Assembly (NCBI GenBank): GCA_023488565.1
Contig: JAMDDZ010000071.1
Span: forward strand, 1-21,014
Direction: 5' to 3'
From: Bacillota bacterium
Lineage (GTDB): Bacteria; Bacillota; Sulfobacillia; Sulfobacillales; Sulfobacillaceae
Length of the DNA: 21,014 bases
Shown here: in pieces, positions 7,104-15,197 of the stretch
How positions within the stretch are numbered: the first letter of the stretch is position 1
How the letters are laid out: every line of letters starts with the position of its first letter
Program-made: the position numbers and the translations under genes
Notes under the pieces: model-generated
The model's database searches: none
What the model saw: the letters and a program-made list of their open reading frames with translations, nothing else
Told to the model about the DNA's origin: nothing

Positions 7104-7121
7104 ATGTTAGTGCACTAACAT
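7104..7121. promoter_or_regulatory. 18-bp perfect palindrome upstream of the GNAT gene
   Basis: ATGTTAGTGCACTAACAT is perfectly self-complementary and lies 70 bases before the acetyltransferase start. Its form suits a dimeric repressor of the MarR, GntR or LysR class. On the minus strand it is followed after four bases by TTTTGTTT, so a weak terminator of the transglutaminase operon, with stem ATGTTAG/CTAACAT and loop TGCA, is an alternative. Confidence 0.5.
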
Positions 7122-7152
7122 TGCATCGGGCCCAGTGTGCATCTTCATAGAA

Positions 7153-9246
7153 TTAGGCCGGACGGGAAAAAGGGCGGCGTTTACGATGTTTTCGCAATTG
7201 GCTCCATAGGTCTTGCCATAGTTGGAGTTCCTCTTCGCTGAGGTCTTCTGGTCCATAAAGGCCCTTTTCCATCAGTCGGATTAATTCCAACAAGGGTTGG
7301 GCTGGGTCTGGGTAAAGCCTGACCCAATACCCTAAAAATTCCCGGGGTGTCTGAATGAACTTGGGTGAGATCCGATGATGAAGCCACAGCCAAAATCGTA
7401 GTTCTCTCCATAACTGTCGGGGCGTCGCGCGACGCCCTAGCCAGCGTCGTGGCGCCAAGATCACTAATCCTGCACCCAAAGCTAACACTCCCGCAATCCA
7501 CGGCCATAACCTTATGATGGGGTGGCTTGAGTGGGTAGGGCCAGTTACGTGGGTAGGTTTAATCGGAGACGTGTTGTTAGGACCTTTAAAGTGCAGTTTT
7601 CCTGGCGGCACGACAGGATTCTTGGGTTGGATAGGAACGGTAACCTGTTCCTTTACAGAAGTTTGGGTACCCACAGTTAACTGGGGAATTGACCATCCTG
7701 GAGTGGGGTCAATCGGAATCCAGCCGTCAGGGGCTATATAGACTTGGGCCCAAGAATGGGCATCCACTGATCGAATGACATAAGCGTTTTTGCTACTGCT
7801 GTACGTGCCAGGTCCATAACCGACCACCCATCGCGCCGGGATGCCTAATGTACGTAACATCATGATAAAGCTGGTAGAAAATTGGTCGCAGTATCCTTGG
7901 GGGTCTTTAAACAAGAAGTGATTGACTACATCCGTCCTAGTGGGGGTGACGTGATAGGAATATTTGTAATGGGTATCCAGATAGTGTTTTATTGCTAATA
8001 CGGCTTGCCATGGCGTGTCGGTATTTCTTGTGATTTTCTCTGCCAGAGCCTTGACTCGAGGGGATAAGTTTTTGGGAGTTTGAAGATCTTCAGGCATCCC
8101 AGTAACCAACGGATACGGCGTCGAGGCAATAGTATGATAGTTGTACGAAGGAACGAGTGCGGTCACGGAATAAGTGGCAATATTGCTGCCGACGATTTTT
8201 TCATGGGAAGGAAAGACAGTGACTGGACTGGGAGAAGACAGCATAATGGGAACGCCGCTGTAAAACAGCGTAGACAGCCCCCCCGGAACAAGACTGGTAA
8301 ATCGAAACTGCTGAGTGGAAACGCTGATGCTGTTGGAAAAAGGCATAGGGAACAACGGTAAGTCCGAGGTATCGTTGGTAATAGTATATGGCGCCTGGCT
8401 GACGGGATTGGTCCAAGTAGTGCCGTTAAACTTGTTATAAATTTCACCTTGCCAGTAATGAGGGGAAGGCGATGTTACTAGCAAGACCGGTTGGTAGTTA
8501 GGGGTCAAAGACTGACCAATATGGTTAATGCCATCGGCAAATCCTGTGGTCGCGATCCCCTTGCCAAAACCTCCAGATAGCGAGGGGTGGCCGAACCCTA
8601 TTGTCAGATAGCCGTGACCAGGTCTGGCAGGAGTCGTCCACCCTACAGCCAACGGTACCACGATGGATACAAATGCCAACCCATACCATAACCTATGGGG
8701 AAGAAACGTAGGATTGCCTTGTTCTGTAAGAAACACTTGGAACCACAAGAGTAGCAAAAGTCCTGTTCCTAAATACACCACCAGGGGGCCTTCTGCAGGT
8801 AATCCCCACAGCACATGGTTTAAGGCAAGCGCGATGATGCCGACCCCAAACAAGGTAAGCACCCGGGAGCGTGTGGTGGCTTGGCGGTAAACCGCCCACC
8901 CTAAACAGGCCCCGATCAATATAAGAGGTGTGGCCAAATGGGCGCTCATTTGGTTCCATTCAGTGGGCGCTATTTGGTGCAGAGCGATAATTGACTTTAA
9001 CATGCTTCGAAAGAACTCGTTCGGTCCGGGAAGTTTTGACCATTGCACATAAAGTTCCACGACCACGGCAATGACCCAGGTGCCCCATTTAAGTGCCCAC
9101 CCAGGCCAGAGATCCCCTAGTGCCAGTATGAAAGGCGTCAAACCTAAAAACCCCGCTGCAACATATCCTCCGGCGTGAGCATAAGGCCAAAACAGGGCGG
9201 TCATCCATATTCCGGTTATCAGGACGCGAAAGCGGGAGTCGACCAT
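7153..9246 (-). CDS. Transmembrane transglutaminase-like protein (TgpA type)
   Basis: A 697-aa membrane protein. The N-terminal third (about 1-205) has several hydrophobic helices, as in the TgpA/DUF3488 N-terminus. A large extracytoplasmic region then carries a transglutaminase-like domain. Its Cys-His-Asp triad is visible: Cys453 in QGYCDQFSTSF, His497 in VDAHSWAQVYI and Asp513 in GWIPIDPTPG. A Pro/Thr-rich linker, another membrane helix (about 575-595) and a cytoplasmic DUF4129-like tail (about 600-697) follow. I chose ATG 9246 because AAGGAGG lies five bases upstream, overlapping the end of the DUF58 gene; the frame extends to 9333 without such a site. It is the last gene of the MoxR-DUF58-transglutaminase operon. 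The substrate is unknown; envelope protein processing or crosslinking is presumed. Confidence 0.9.
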   Translation of the reverse strand: MVDSRFRVLITGIWMTALFWPYAHAGGYVAAGFLGLTPFILALGDLWPGWALKWGTWVIAVVVELYVQWSKLPGPNEFFRSMLKSIIALHQIAPTEWNQMSAHLATPLILIGACLGWAVYRQATTRSRVLTLFGVGIIALALNHVLWGLPAEGPLVVYLGTGLLLLLWFQVFLTEQGNPTFLPHRLWYGLAFVSIVVPLAVGWTTPARPGHGYLTIGFGHPSLSGGFGKGIATTGFADGINHIGQSLTPNYQPVLLVTSPSPHYWQGEIYNKFNGTTWTNPVSQAPYTITNDTSDLPLFPMPFSNSISVSTQQFRFTSLVPGGLSTLFYSGVPIMLSSPSPVTVFPSHEKIVGSNIATYSVTALVPSYNYHTIASTPYPLVTGMPEDLQTPKNLSPRVKALAEKITRNTDTPWQAVLAIKHYLDTHYKYSYHVTPTRTDVVNHFLFKDPQGYCDQFSTSFIMMLRTLGIPARWVVGYGPGTYSSSKNAYVIRSVDAHSWAQVYIAPDGWIPIDPTPGWSIPQLTVGTQTSVKEQVTVPIQPKNPVVPPGKLHFKGPNNTSPIKPTHVTGPTHSSHPIIRLWPWIAGVLALGAGLVILAPRRWLGRRATPRQLWRELRFWLWLHHRISPKFIQTPREFLGYWVRLYPDPAQPLLELIRLMEKGLYGPEDLSEEELQLWQDLWSQLRKHRKRRPFSRPA

Positions 9247-9256
9247 AAGAACCTCC

Positions 9257-10360
9257 TTAAACGGTTTGACGCGACAGATAGTCGGGTAATTCAGAAAGGG
9301 AACTAATGCGAGTCGTGGTGTTACTGGAGCCAATGGTAATTATTCCAACGGCTGGGATACCCCGCAAATCTTCCGGATCTCGTGGCGTAATCCATAGTGC
9401 CGACTGTTCACGGACCACGGGAGGTATGCGCGTGGTAGAGTTCTCGCGCCGAGGAAGGGCCGCTAAGTAATCCAATAGTTCCACGAGATGATCATGACCC
9501 ATTCCAGGAAAAATATGGTCGTCGGGACTGTCCAGTACCATGAGCCCGATGGCTTGGCCTCGATAATGGGCAAATTCTACGACAGAGGCCGCTGAACTTA
9601 CCGCAAGTTCCCAATGACCGGCATCAAATATTTTCGAGTAGTCCAATGTCACGTGCAATTGGGGCTGAGTAAAAGGCTCAAACTGCTTCACTTTGAATGC
9701 TCCGGTCCGAGCCGATGTCCGCCAGTGTATTTGTGATAGTCGGTCACCGGGAGCGTAGTCGCGAATTCCTCTTAAATTGCTGGATTCCTCAGTGGTGCCG
9801 CGGTGACGCTCGGCCTCTCCTTGCCAATTGTAACGGTTTAAACCAATGGTATGTAACTTGACCGATTGCGGCCACACCGTGATAGTGGCCGCCAAGTCCA
9901 GTGTTCTCTCTCGTGTAATCAAACCAAAGATGTCCCCAGTACGTACCACTATCGTGGAAAGATGATATATACCCCGTGGAGTGGACTGAATTTTGTATTC
10001 TAGGAGTAACCGTTTATAGAGCCATGGCGATACGGTAAAAGATGCACTGGCATGAGAAGACAACTGAGGGGGCACGATATCTTCTACTGTCAGCCAGCCC
10101 CAAGGCCACCACCTGGGGTATTCCACGCGCAATCGGACGCTAACCGTGTCGCCGCTGCGAAAAGGTCCTGGGTCCAATAAACGGCTAACATGAACGCGTC
10201 CTAGAGGGGATACGAATCCTAGCACGATGACGGCCACCATAACCAAAACAAAGCCAAATAAGTGCCAGGCCAAGAATCCTCCTTGGACATGCGCATAGGT
10301 ACCCGCGCTGAGGACGATAAGTATGCCTATAAAGACACGTTGCCACGTTGCTTTCGTCAT
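9257..10360 (-). CDS. DUF58 domain membrane protein
   Basis: A 367-aa protein with two N-terminal membrane helices (about 8-27 and 30-50), an extended middle region, and the DUF58 signature at about 196-228: LRGIRDYAPGDRLSQIHWRT followed by SARTGAFKVKQFEP. The C-terminal part is related to von Willebrand A folds. Its function is not established; these proteins almost always accompany a MoxR ATPase and a transglutaminase, as here. ATG 10360 overlaps the MoxR stop as ATGA, and the gene ends 10 bases before the transglutaminase start, so the three are one transcription and translation unit. Confidence 0.92.
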   Translation of the reverse strand: MTKATWQRVFIGILIVLSAGTYAHVQGGFLAWHLFGFVLVMVAVIVLGFVSPLGRVHVSRLLDPGPFRSGDTVSVRLRVEYPRWWPWGWLTVEDIVPPQLSSHASASFTVSPWLYKRLLLEYKIQSTPRGIYHLSTIVVRTGDIFGLITRERTLDLAATITVWPQSVKLHTIGLNRYNWQGEAERHRGTTEESSNLRGIRDYAPGDRLSQIHWRTSARTGAFKVKQFEPFTQPQLHVTLDYSKIFDAGHWELAVSSAASVVEFAHYRGQAIGLMVLDSPDDHIFPGMGHDHLVELLDYLAALPRRENSTTRIPPVVREQSALWITPRDPEDLRGIPAVGIITIGSSNTTTRISSLSELPDYLSRQTV

Positions 10361-11352
10361 GAGGATTTACCATGACTTTCAGTGACGGGTAAATGCGCTA
10401 CGATGTCATCGATTACTTCACGCACGATGGCACGGGTATCATGACGCGATCCTCCGCGAGGGATGAGTCTGTGAGTGAGGACCAGAGGTGCGAGCATACG
10501 CACATCATCGGGAATGACAAAGGTGCGACCGTGAAGAAAGGCCCACGCTTGGGAACTCCTTTGTAAGGCAATGGCAGCACGCGGACTCATACCTAAATAA
10601 ATGCGGTTGTGTTCACGGGTGCGTTCCGCTAACTGCGCAATATATTGTCGGATGGCCGGAGATACATAGGTCGTAGACACTTTGTTGATTAAATTCAGCA
10701 ACTGGTCTTGGGTCAACACCGGCTGCAAGGTATCCAAGGGATGAGATGATTCTAACCGAGACAGCATTTCTGTTTCCTCTTCGATACTTGGATATCCTAA
10801 TTGGATACGAAACAAGAAACGGTCAAGCTGACTTTCCGGCAATGGAAACGTGCCTTCATATTCGATAGGGTTTTCGGTGGCAATCACCACAAAGGGACGG
10901 TCCAGGCGATGCTGATGGCCGTCAACGGTGACTTGTCCTTCCTCCATAACTTCTAACAGGGCACTTTGAGTGCGGGGCGAGGTGCGGTTAATTTCGTCGG
11001 CTAAAATTAAGTGGGCGAAAATCGGTCCCGGCTGGAATACAAATTGACTTAATGCGGGATTATATATGCCGATGCCGGTGATATCAGACGGTAAAAGATC
11101 GGGTGTAAATTGAATTCGGCTATAGGACAAGTGAAGACTTGCGGCAATCGATTTGGCTAATGTGGTTTTTCCAACTCCGGGAACATCATCTAATAAAACA
11201 TGTCCTTCTGCCAATATCGCGGTAACGAGAAGCTCAATGGTATGACGCTTGCCCACGATGACTTTTTCAACATTTGCAATTACTTGTTGTAGTTCGGGTA
11301 TGACGGTATCAATGTTGTTTCCATGAATTGACATCTTATCTGAATGAAGCAT
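10357..11352 (-). CDS. MoxR-family AAA+ ATPase
   Basis: A 331-aa AAA+ ATPase of the MoxR group, thought to act as a chaperone-like remodeller for its operon partners. Walker A is DDVPGVGKTT (about 55-64) and Walker B is LILADEIN (about 115-122). A sensor 1 region, VIATENPIEYEGTFPLPESQ, and the C-terminal lid with AAIALQRSSQAWA and DVRMLAPLVLTHR are also present. The family length is normal. ATG 11352 is preceded by AGGAG at 11367-11363 with a ten-base spacing. It is the first gene of the minus-strand operon, divergent from the tRNA gene. I saw no convincing promoter hexamers in the roughly 100 bases upstream. Confidence 0.95.
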   Translation of the reverse strand: MLHSDKMSIHGNNIDTVIPELQQVIANVEKVIVGKRHTIELLVTAILAEGHVLLDDVPGVGKTTLAKSIAASLHLSYSRIQFTPDLLPSDITGIGIYNPALSQFVFQPGPIFAHLILADEINRTSPRTQSALLEVMEEGQVTVDGHQHRLDRPFVVIATENPIEYEGTFPLPESQLDRFLFRIQLGYPSIEEETEMLSRLESSHPLDTLQPVLTQDQLLNLINKVSTTYVSPAIRQYIAQLAERTREHNRIYLGMSPRAAIALQRSSQAWAFLHGRTFVIPDDVRMLAPLVLTHRLIPRGGSRHDTRAIVREVIDDIVAHLPVTESHGKSS

Positions 11353-11454
11353 CGGGCTGTGTCTCCTCTCCGGCCGCGGGTTCCAAAACTAAAACGTAAA
11401 AATCAGGAAGAAAGTTACACGAGGTGTCGATGCCAACGGGTGATCTCGAATGTC

Positions 11455-11484
11455 TTGAATTCTAGTGCGTATTTATGTTAATAT
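11455..11484 (+). promoter_or_regulatory. Likely promoter of tRNA-Thr
   Basis: TTGAAT at 11455-11460 and TAATAT at 11479-11484 with an 18-base spacer, 35 bases before the tRNA. The match to consensus is moderate; an overlapping TATACT at 11482-11487 is an alternative -10 with a poorer spacing. Confidence 0.4.
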
Positions 11485-11518
11485 ACTTCCGCTGTCAGAA
11501 CAACAAATTTACTATAGC

Positions 11519-11594
11519 GCTGGCGTAGCTCAATCGGTAGAGCAACGGTTTTGTAAACCGTAGGTTGCGGGTTCGAGTCCCATCGCCAGCTCCA
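11519..11594 (+). tRNA. tRNA-Thr (anticodon TGT)
   Basis: A complete 76-base cloverleaf. The acceptor arm GCTGGCG pairs with CGCCAGC, the D arm is GCTC/GAGC, and the anticodon stem ACGGT/ACCGT encloses TTTGTAA, giving anticodon TGT for Thr ACA codons. The T arm contains GGTTCGAGTCC, the discriminator base is T, and CCA is encoded. It is followed by a terminator and then by the decayed accessory region, consistent with tRNA genes as integration sites. I found no second copy of its 3' end within the window. Confidence 0.97.
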
Positions 11595-11609
11595 TTTCAA
11601 ACCATTACA

Positions 11610-11632
11610 CCGCAAGCGATTGCGGGTTTTTT
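11610..11632 (+). terminator. Terminator after tRNA-Thr
   Basis: The stem CCGCAA (11610-11615) / TTGCGG (11620-11625) with GCGA tetraloop, then G and six T residues (11627-11632). A classic Rho-independent terminator 16 bases after the tRNA end. Confidence 0.9.
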
Positions 11633-11895
11633 GCTTCTTGGGTATCATCCCCAAAGGCCTTTTCATCCCCACGAGCGGAGCGTACGGGAGCAACAGGATT
11701 GCAACCAACGCACTGGTGTTACTCCTCTTCTAAAAAATCTGGCTATGTGCAAAATGTGGTTGGATTTCCTAGGTTCTTGGTTCAAGCTTTCGTTCTCAGC
11801 AAGACCGGCCAAGGTTGGAAAGGACGATCGATGCTGCCATGATGTGCAGCCTCGCGGGTGTTGAAAACTCCAGCCGCCGGCCCTGCTCACGGCGC
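11633..11895. other. Gene-free stretch after the tRNA terminator
   Basis: I find no supported gene. Minus-strand readings here are short, and one with a GAGGAG before a GTG codes only 16 residues. Composition and stop codons suggest decayed or spacer DNA at the edge of the accessory region. Confidence 0.4.
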
Positions 11896-12384
11896 TTACC
11901 CATACGGATTGAGGGAAGAGGTTCGTGCGTGCGCCCCCGAATGCAGCTGGGCCTCCGGCGGATCGGTGATATATAAAGATTCGTCGCGGACGCTGCCGCC
12001 CGGTTCCGGTGGTTTCTGGCCATTGGATACAAGGTCCTCGTAGAACCCCAACTGATTCCCCCAAGGATCCTCAAAATCAACGAACGAGACCACGCCTGGC
12101 AACGTTGACACCTGACTGGGTTCGATCTTGAGCAATGTTCGAGCCCAGGTCGTGGCGGCGCGCACGTCGTCGACCTTCAGCCTTGAACGGTTCGTCATCG
12201 GGCGAACCTGACCGGATACCACCACGATTTGCCACCAGACTTCCGCACCCGCAACCACCTGCCACTCAAAGAAATCCTCATGCGGCGAGAAATCCGGGCC
12301 ACGCCCAAAAAGAGTCGTATAAAAATCCAGTCCCGCCGCCAGGTGTCCTACGTGAATCTGTAACGTTACGCCACCATATGGCAT
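11896..12384 (-). CDS. VOC (glyoxalase/bleomycin-resistance) superfamily protein
   Basis: A 162-aa single-domain protein of the vicinal oxygen chelate fold. The opening, LQIHVGHLAAGLDFYTTLFG, and the end of the fold, VVSFVDFEDPWGNQLGFYED, are the usual two beta-alpha-beta-beta-beta half signatures. A Pro/Ser-rich tail follows after about residue 125. Members bind metal and act as lyases, dioxygenases or drug-binding proteins; the substrate here is unknown. ATG 12384 has GGAGGAG about ten bases upstream. It stands alone on the minus strand, with higher GC than the housekeeping genes, and looks like an accessory gene. Confidence 0.82.
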   Translation of the reverse strand: MPYGGVTLQIHVGHLAAGLDFYTTLFGRGPDFSPHEDFFEWQVVAGAEVWWQIVVVSGQVRPMTNRSRLKVDDVRAATTWARTLLKIEPSQVSTLPGVVSFVDFEDPWGNQLGFYEDLVSNGQKPPEPGGSVRDESLYITDPPEAQLHSGAHARTSSLNPYG

Positions 12385-12688
12385 CGTTTTTCAACTCCTC
12401 CTCGTATGGGTAACGACCCCGGCACCCAATATTGCGCCTCGGGATCCTCTGAAGCGTTTGAAGACAACTAAAAAGATTCATTGAGCACTTTAATCCCAGG
12501 GATGCTTCGCTCTAAGCACGACACTCTCCTGCCCGGAGTCAGGCAGTTGCTGCGTGCGCATCTCCCCGTTTGTACGATAAGGGTTAATCGGGGGCTACAC
12601 TGAACAATAACCCTGAATCATTCAGTTGTAAAATATCTAGGAATCAACTCAGGTGATGCCTGAAGACACTGAAGGAAGGGGTGCCGGT
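12385..12688. other. Intergenic stretch with palindrome and element-like repeat
   Basis: No gene is supported. The stretch holds repeat copy A (12564-12597) and a 13-base palindrome, CTGAATCATTCAG, at 12613-12625. GGGTTA at 12581-12586 and TAACCC at 12608-12613 form another small inverted repeat spanning copy A's right side. Confidence 0.4.
12564..12597 (+). repeat. Element-like repeat, copy A
   Basis: A 34-base unit: CCCCGTTTGTACG, then ATAAGGGTT and ATCGGGGGCTA. It shares both ends with copy B at 14447-14493 in the same orientation; B has one extra base before AGGGTT and a 13-base TGCCGGTTCACCC-type block in place of the single A. The terminal CCCCG and CGGGG can pair into a stem. Confidence 0.6.
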
Positions 12689-13184
12689 TTGAACGTTCGG
12701 ACAATTGAACCTCAAGAACTGGACACCGTTGGACAGGCCTCTTTAGACGTGATGAGAGCCACGCATAAAGGTATCGTTCCGGATTCATTCCTCAATTCCC
12801 TATCACTGGATCAGACGTTACGCAGGTTCGAAGGCATCTTACAGAAACCCCATGCCTTTTGTGGTGTGGCCCGTCAAGAAGACAAGATCGTGGGATTTAC
12901 CATGGGCTCATTCCCGCATCACCCGCCTGAAGGTTTCGATGGAGAGTTGAACACGATATACGTTACGTCTTGCCTGAGTACCGGAGTCGAGGAATAGGCA
13001 GAACGTTGTTCCGTTTGGTGATGGAGCAGTTTCAGTATTACCACGCCCAGTCGATGCTTTTGACAGGTTTTACGGATAACCTTCCTGCCCGTACCTGGTA
13101 TGAGAGATTGGGGGGGTAAAGCGATAAAGAATTCATCTGGTGACCATTAGCGGTCAAGAGCTTTGGATAGCCATGTACGGTTGG
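12689..13184 (+). pseudogene. GNAT N-acetyltransferase, broken by several frameshifts
   Basis: Pieces of one GNAT protein lie in three frames. The first, from a likely TTG start at 12689 (GGAAGGGG upstream), contains ATHKGIVPDSFLNSLS and GELNTIY. At 12959-12968 the pentamer TACGT is tandemly duplicated. Removing one copy continues the protein as YVLPEYRSRGIGRTLFRLVM, which holds the acetyl-CoA loop R-x-x-G-I-G, and on to ARTWYERLGG. A run of seven Gs at 13110-13116 shifts the frame again. A third frame resumes near 13140 with VTISGQELWIAMYGW, a normal family C-terminus. Upstream in-frame ATGs at 12653 and 12656 lack a good ribosome site. The gene is non-functional unless the sequence contains errors. 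Confidence 0.85.
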
Positions 13185-13526
13185 GTTGGTCAGAGTTATC
13201 GCTTTTTTGACCGATGGACGGGGGCTCTCCGGGAGGCTCATTGCTATCCACCTAATTCTTCCGGCATCACAGCGCGTTGTCCTGAAGCAACACAATTCTT
13301 CATAAAAAGGCCGTATGACCCATAACAACGGATTTTCTTGTTCCGCGCGACTGCAGTTAAGCGATTAGGCCTGCGGCGCTAACGCCCCCGAAAGCGCTGT
13401 AGGGAATCCCCAATCGGCTGCGTTGAGGACCCCTATGCTCGGTTGCGAGGCGGATGTCCAGTCGCCGCACTACGGCTGACCATGACTGAATTCATCAAGG
13501 TGTCACGGGATTTGTGCGTATACTCA
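13185..13526. other. Gene-free stretch, possible mobile-element tail
   Basis: I see no intact gene. On the minus strand, about 13365-13475 is open in two frames at once, one reading CGDWTSASQPS and ending in TAA near 13365. It could be the decayed C-terminal end of an IS605-type TnpB, but this is weak. Small hairpin-forming segments such as GGCGCTAACGCC (about 13374-13385) are present. Confidence 0.3.
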
Positions 13527-14282
13527 TCACCGTTTAATGGCTCTCGTCGCAATATACGTCGGCACATGATACTCGTGTAAACGGCCACTACCATTAGTAT
13601 CCTCATAGAGGTCCGTTAACATAAATCCCGCTTTTAATTGTCCGCCGATCTGTTCGTCGAGCGTATGGGAGAATTGAATGCCCAGGTCATTCTCCATGCA
13701 CTCCTGATAGAGTCGGTGATCACGTAACGGATTAAACGGGAGTGGGGTTTTGAGGGTGGTTTCCCCCTCATCAAATATATAGTTGATGCCGTTGCCCATC
13801 CCGGCGATGAGTAAACCGCCGGTCTTCAACACACGATGACACTCATGCCAAACGGGCAAAACCTCTTCGATATAGCAATTGGACACGGGGTGAAATATCA
13901 CGTCGAATGACGCATCCTCAAACGGAAACCGTTGGGTCATATCGGCTTTAACGATGTTAATGGAATATCCTTCCTGTGTGGCTACGGTTAATTCGCTGTC
14001 TAACTGCCGTTGAGAATAGTCCATCACGGTACATTTGGCACCTAAGGCCGCGAAGATGGGCATTTGTTGTCCGCCACCCGCCGCCAGCCCCAAGATCTTG
14101 CAACCGGTAAACGGGGGGAACCACTCGGAAGGCACTGATTTTGTTGGGGTGAGTACGACGTGCCACTCCCCTTGGGTCGCCTTCACGTAGGTCTCGTGAG
14201 AAATCGGCATTCCCCATTCCCAGCCGTCATCGACCCACCCATCAATAACAGACGAGTTAATCTCGCGATAATTCATGCTCAC
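13527..14282 (-). CDS. Class I SAM-dependent methyltransferase
   Basis: A 251-aa cytoplasmic methyltransferase with the Rossmann-like class I fold. Motif I is KILGLAAGGGQQMPIFAALG (about 62-81, Gly-rich SAM loop). The acidic residue at the end of strand 2 lies in CTVMDYSQRQL, followed by VKADMTQRFPFEDASFDVIF (motifs II/III) and HRVLKTGGLLIAG (post-motif III). It resembles small-molecule or UbiE-like enzymes; the acceptor is unknown. AGGAGG lies at 14293-14288. GTG 14282 is five bases away and ATG 14276 eleven, so either could be used, changing the protein by two residues. It is a single minus-strand gene in the accessory region, flanked by a pseudogene and the inverted-repeat unit. Confidence 0.87.
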   Translation of the reverse strand: MSMNYREINSSVIDGWVDDGWEWGMPISHETYVKATQGEWHVVLTPTKSVPSEWFPPFTGCKILGLAAGGGQQMPIFAALGAKCTVMDYSQRQLDSELTVATQEGYSINIVKADMTQRFPFEDASFDVIFHPVSNCYIEEVLPVWHECHRVLKTGGLLIAGMGNGINYIFDEGETTLKTPLPFNPLRDHRLYQECMENDLGIQFSHTLDEQIGGQLKAGFMLTDLYEDTNGSGRLHEYHVPTYIATRAIKR

Positions 14283-14402
14283 ACGGTCCTCCTACCACGG
14301 CACTGTTTCAAGACGTGCTCAGACGCCTTTGTTGCATCCATTCAGCAGATCCATTCGTCATCTACTCTACTCCACTCGATGCTTTACGGTAAAGCAGAAG
14401 GG

Positions 14403-14526
14403 GGGAATCGCGACCTGACCACTTACTTGACCAACGGTGCATTCGCCCCCGTTTGTACGGTAGAGGGTTTGCCGGTTCACCCATCGGGGGCCATTATTTG
14501 ATGACCGCAATCAGGCCCCGATTCCC
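14403..14526. repeat. 124-bp inverted-repeat unit (MITE-like)
   Basis: GGGAATCGCGACCTGA at 14403-14418 and TCAGGCCCCGATTCCC at 14511-14526 are inverted copies matching at 14 of 16 positions, enclosing 92 bases that contain repeat copy B. Pairing stops sharply at both outer ends. No target-site duplication is obvious. It may be a small non-autonomous element or a folded RNA/DNA structure between the methyltransferase and acetyltransferase genes. Confidence 0.5.
14447..14493 (+). repeat. Element-like repeat, copy B
   Basis: A 47-base unit: CCCCGTTTGTACG, then GTAGAGGGTT, a 13-base middle, and ATCGGGGGCCA. It is directly repeated with copy A at 12564-12597. GCCCCCG (14445-14451) and CGGGGGC (14485-14491) form a seven-pair stem around it, with GGGTT...ACCC pairing possible inside. 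Confidence 0.6.
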
Positions 14527-14540
14527 ATGGGTGTTTCATC

Positions 14541-15038
14541 CTAAGTCCGGCCCGAGACAGACGAGGAACACGGGATTACTAATGAGTAAGTGAGCTCCCC
14601 AAACGTGAGAACGCCGTCGTCGGAAAAGCCCAGCACTTGATAAAACCGTTGGGCGGACTGATTTTGGGGATGGACGGTCAACCGCAGACGGCGGCACGTG
14701 GGGTGGGAGGCTTGGAGATGCTGAATGAGTCGCCCGACGGCCGCCAACCCCAAACCACGGCATTGAAACCGTTGGTCAATGAAGAAGTGAAATAGCCAAA
14801 AGTCGTCGCGACTGTTGGGCGTGTAGTGTAAGTTAAAGAACCCGACCATCGTACCCTGGTGATAGATGCCGTACGGGTCGACCGTCTTGCCACCGGGTTT
14901 AATATACGCTTTGGCGAGAGCGATAGCCGCCACGGGTCGTACGCTGGCTACAAAGTCTTGCCGATCGGGACCGACCGCCAGCGTCAAAGCTTCCCGCCAG
15001 TTTTCCTCCGTGATCGGTGTGAGTTCCACCTGAGACAT
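14541..15038 (-). CDS. GNAT N-acetyltransferase, diamine/spermidine-acetyltransferase-like
   Basis: A 165-aa acetyltransferase. It opens with VELTPITEENWREALTL, as in BltD and spermine/spermidine acetyltransferase-like proteins. The middle has GTMVGFFNLHY and the core FWLFHFFIDQRFQCRGLGLAAVG region, where Q-C-R-G-L-G is the acetyl-CoA loop, and VHPQNQSAQRFYQVLGF closes the fold. Substrate assignment to polyamines is inference from resemblance. I chose ATG 15038 because AAGGAGG lies seven bases upstream; the longer reading to 15071 runs through that site. It is complete, unlike the GNAT pseudogene at 12689, and the two are not close copies. Confidence 0.86.
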   Translation of the reverse strand: MSQVELTPITEENWREALTLAVGPDRQDFVASVRPVAAIALAKAYIKPGGKTVDPYGIYHQGTMVGFFNLHYTPNSRDDFWLFHFFIDQRFQCRGLGLAAVGRLIQHLQASHPTCRRLRLTVHPQNQSAQRFYQVLGFSDDGVLTFGELTYSLVIPCSSSVSGRT

Positions 15039-15197
15039 CGGGAGCCCTCCTTGTTCGACCGGGATTGTCATGGGATGGTGTATTCGCGTATGGCACTAGA
15101 AAAGTCCTTGCGGGACAATTACCCCCGTATCTACACTAGTGTTAGTCTAGGGACCGCCATTAACTTCTCGGCTCCCGCTGACATTCTGAATGACGAT

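Noticed and set aside
12359..12370. Second copy of TGTAACGTTACG, also present at 5750-5761
   Set aside because: It falls inside the VOC coding sequence, and shared 12-mers are expected by chance in a window this long.
13038..13328. 96-codon minus-strand frame
   Set aside because: It lies opposite the GNAT pseudogene and has no ribosome site or family motif.
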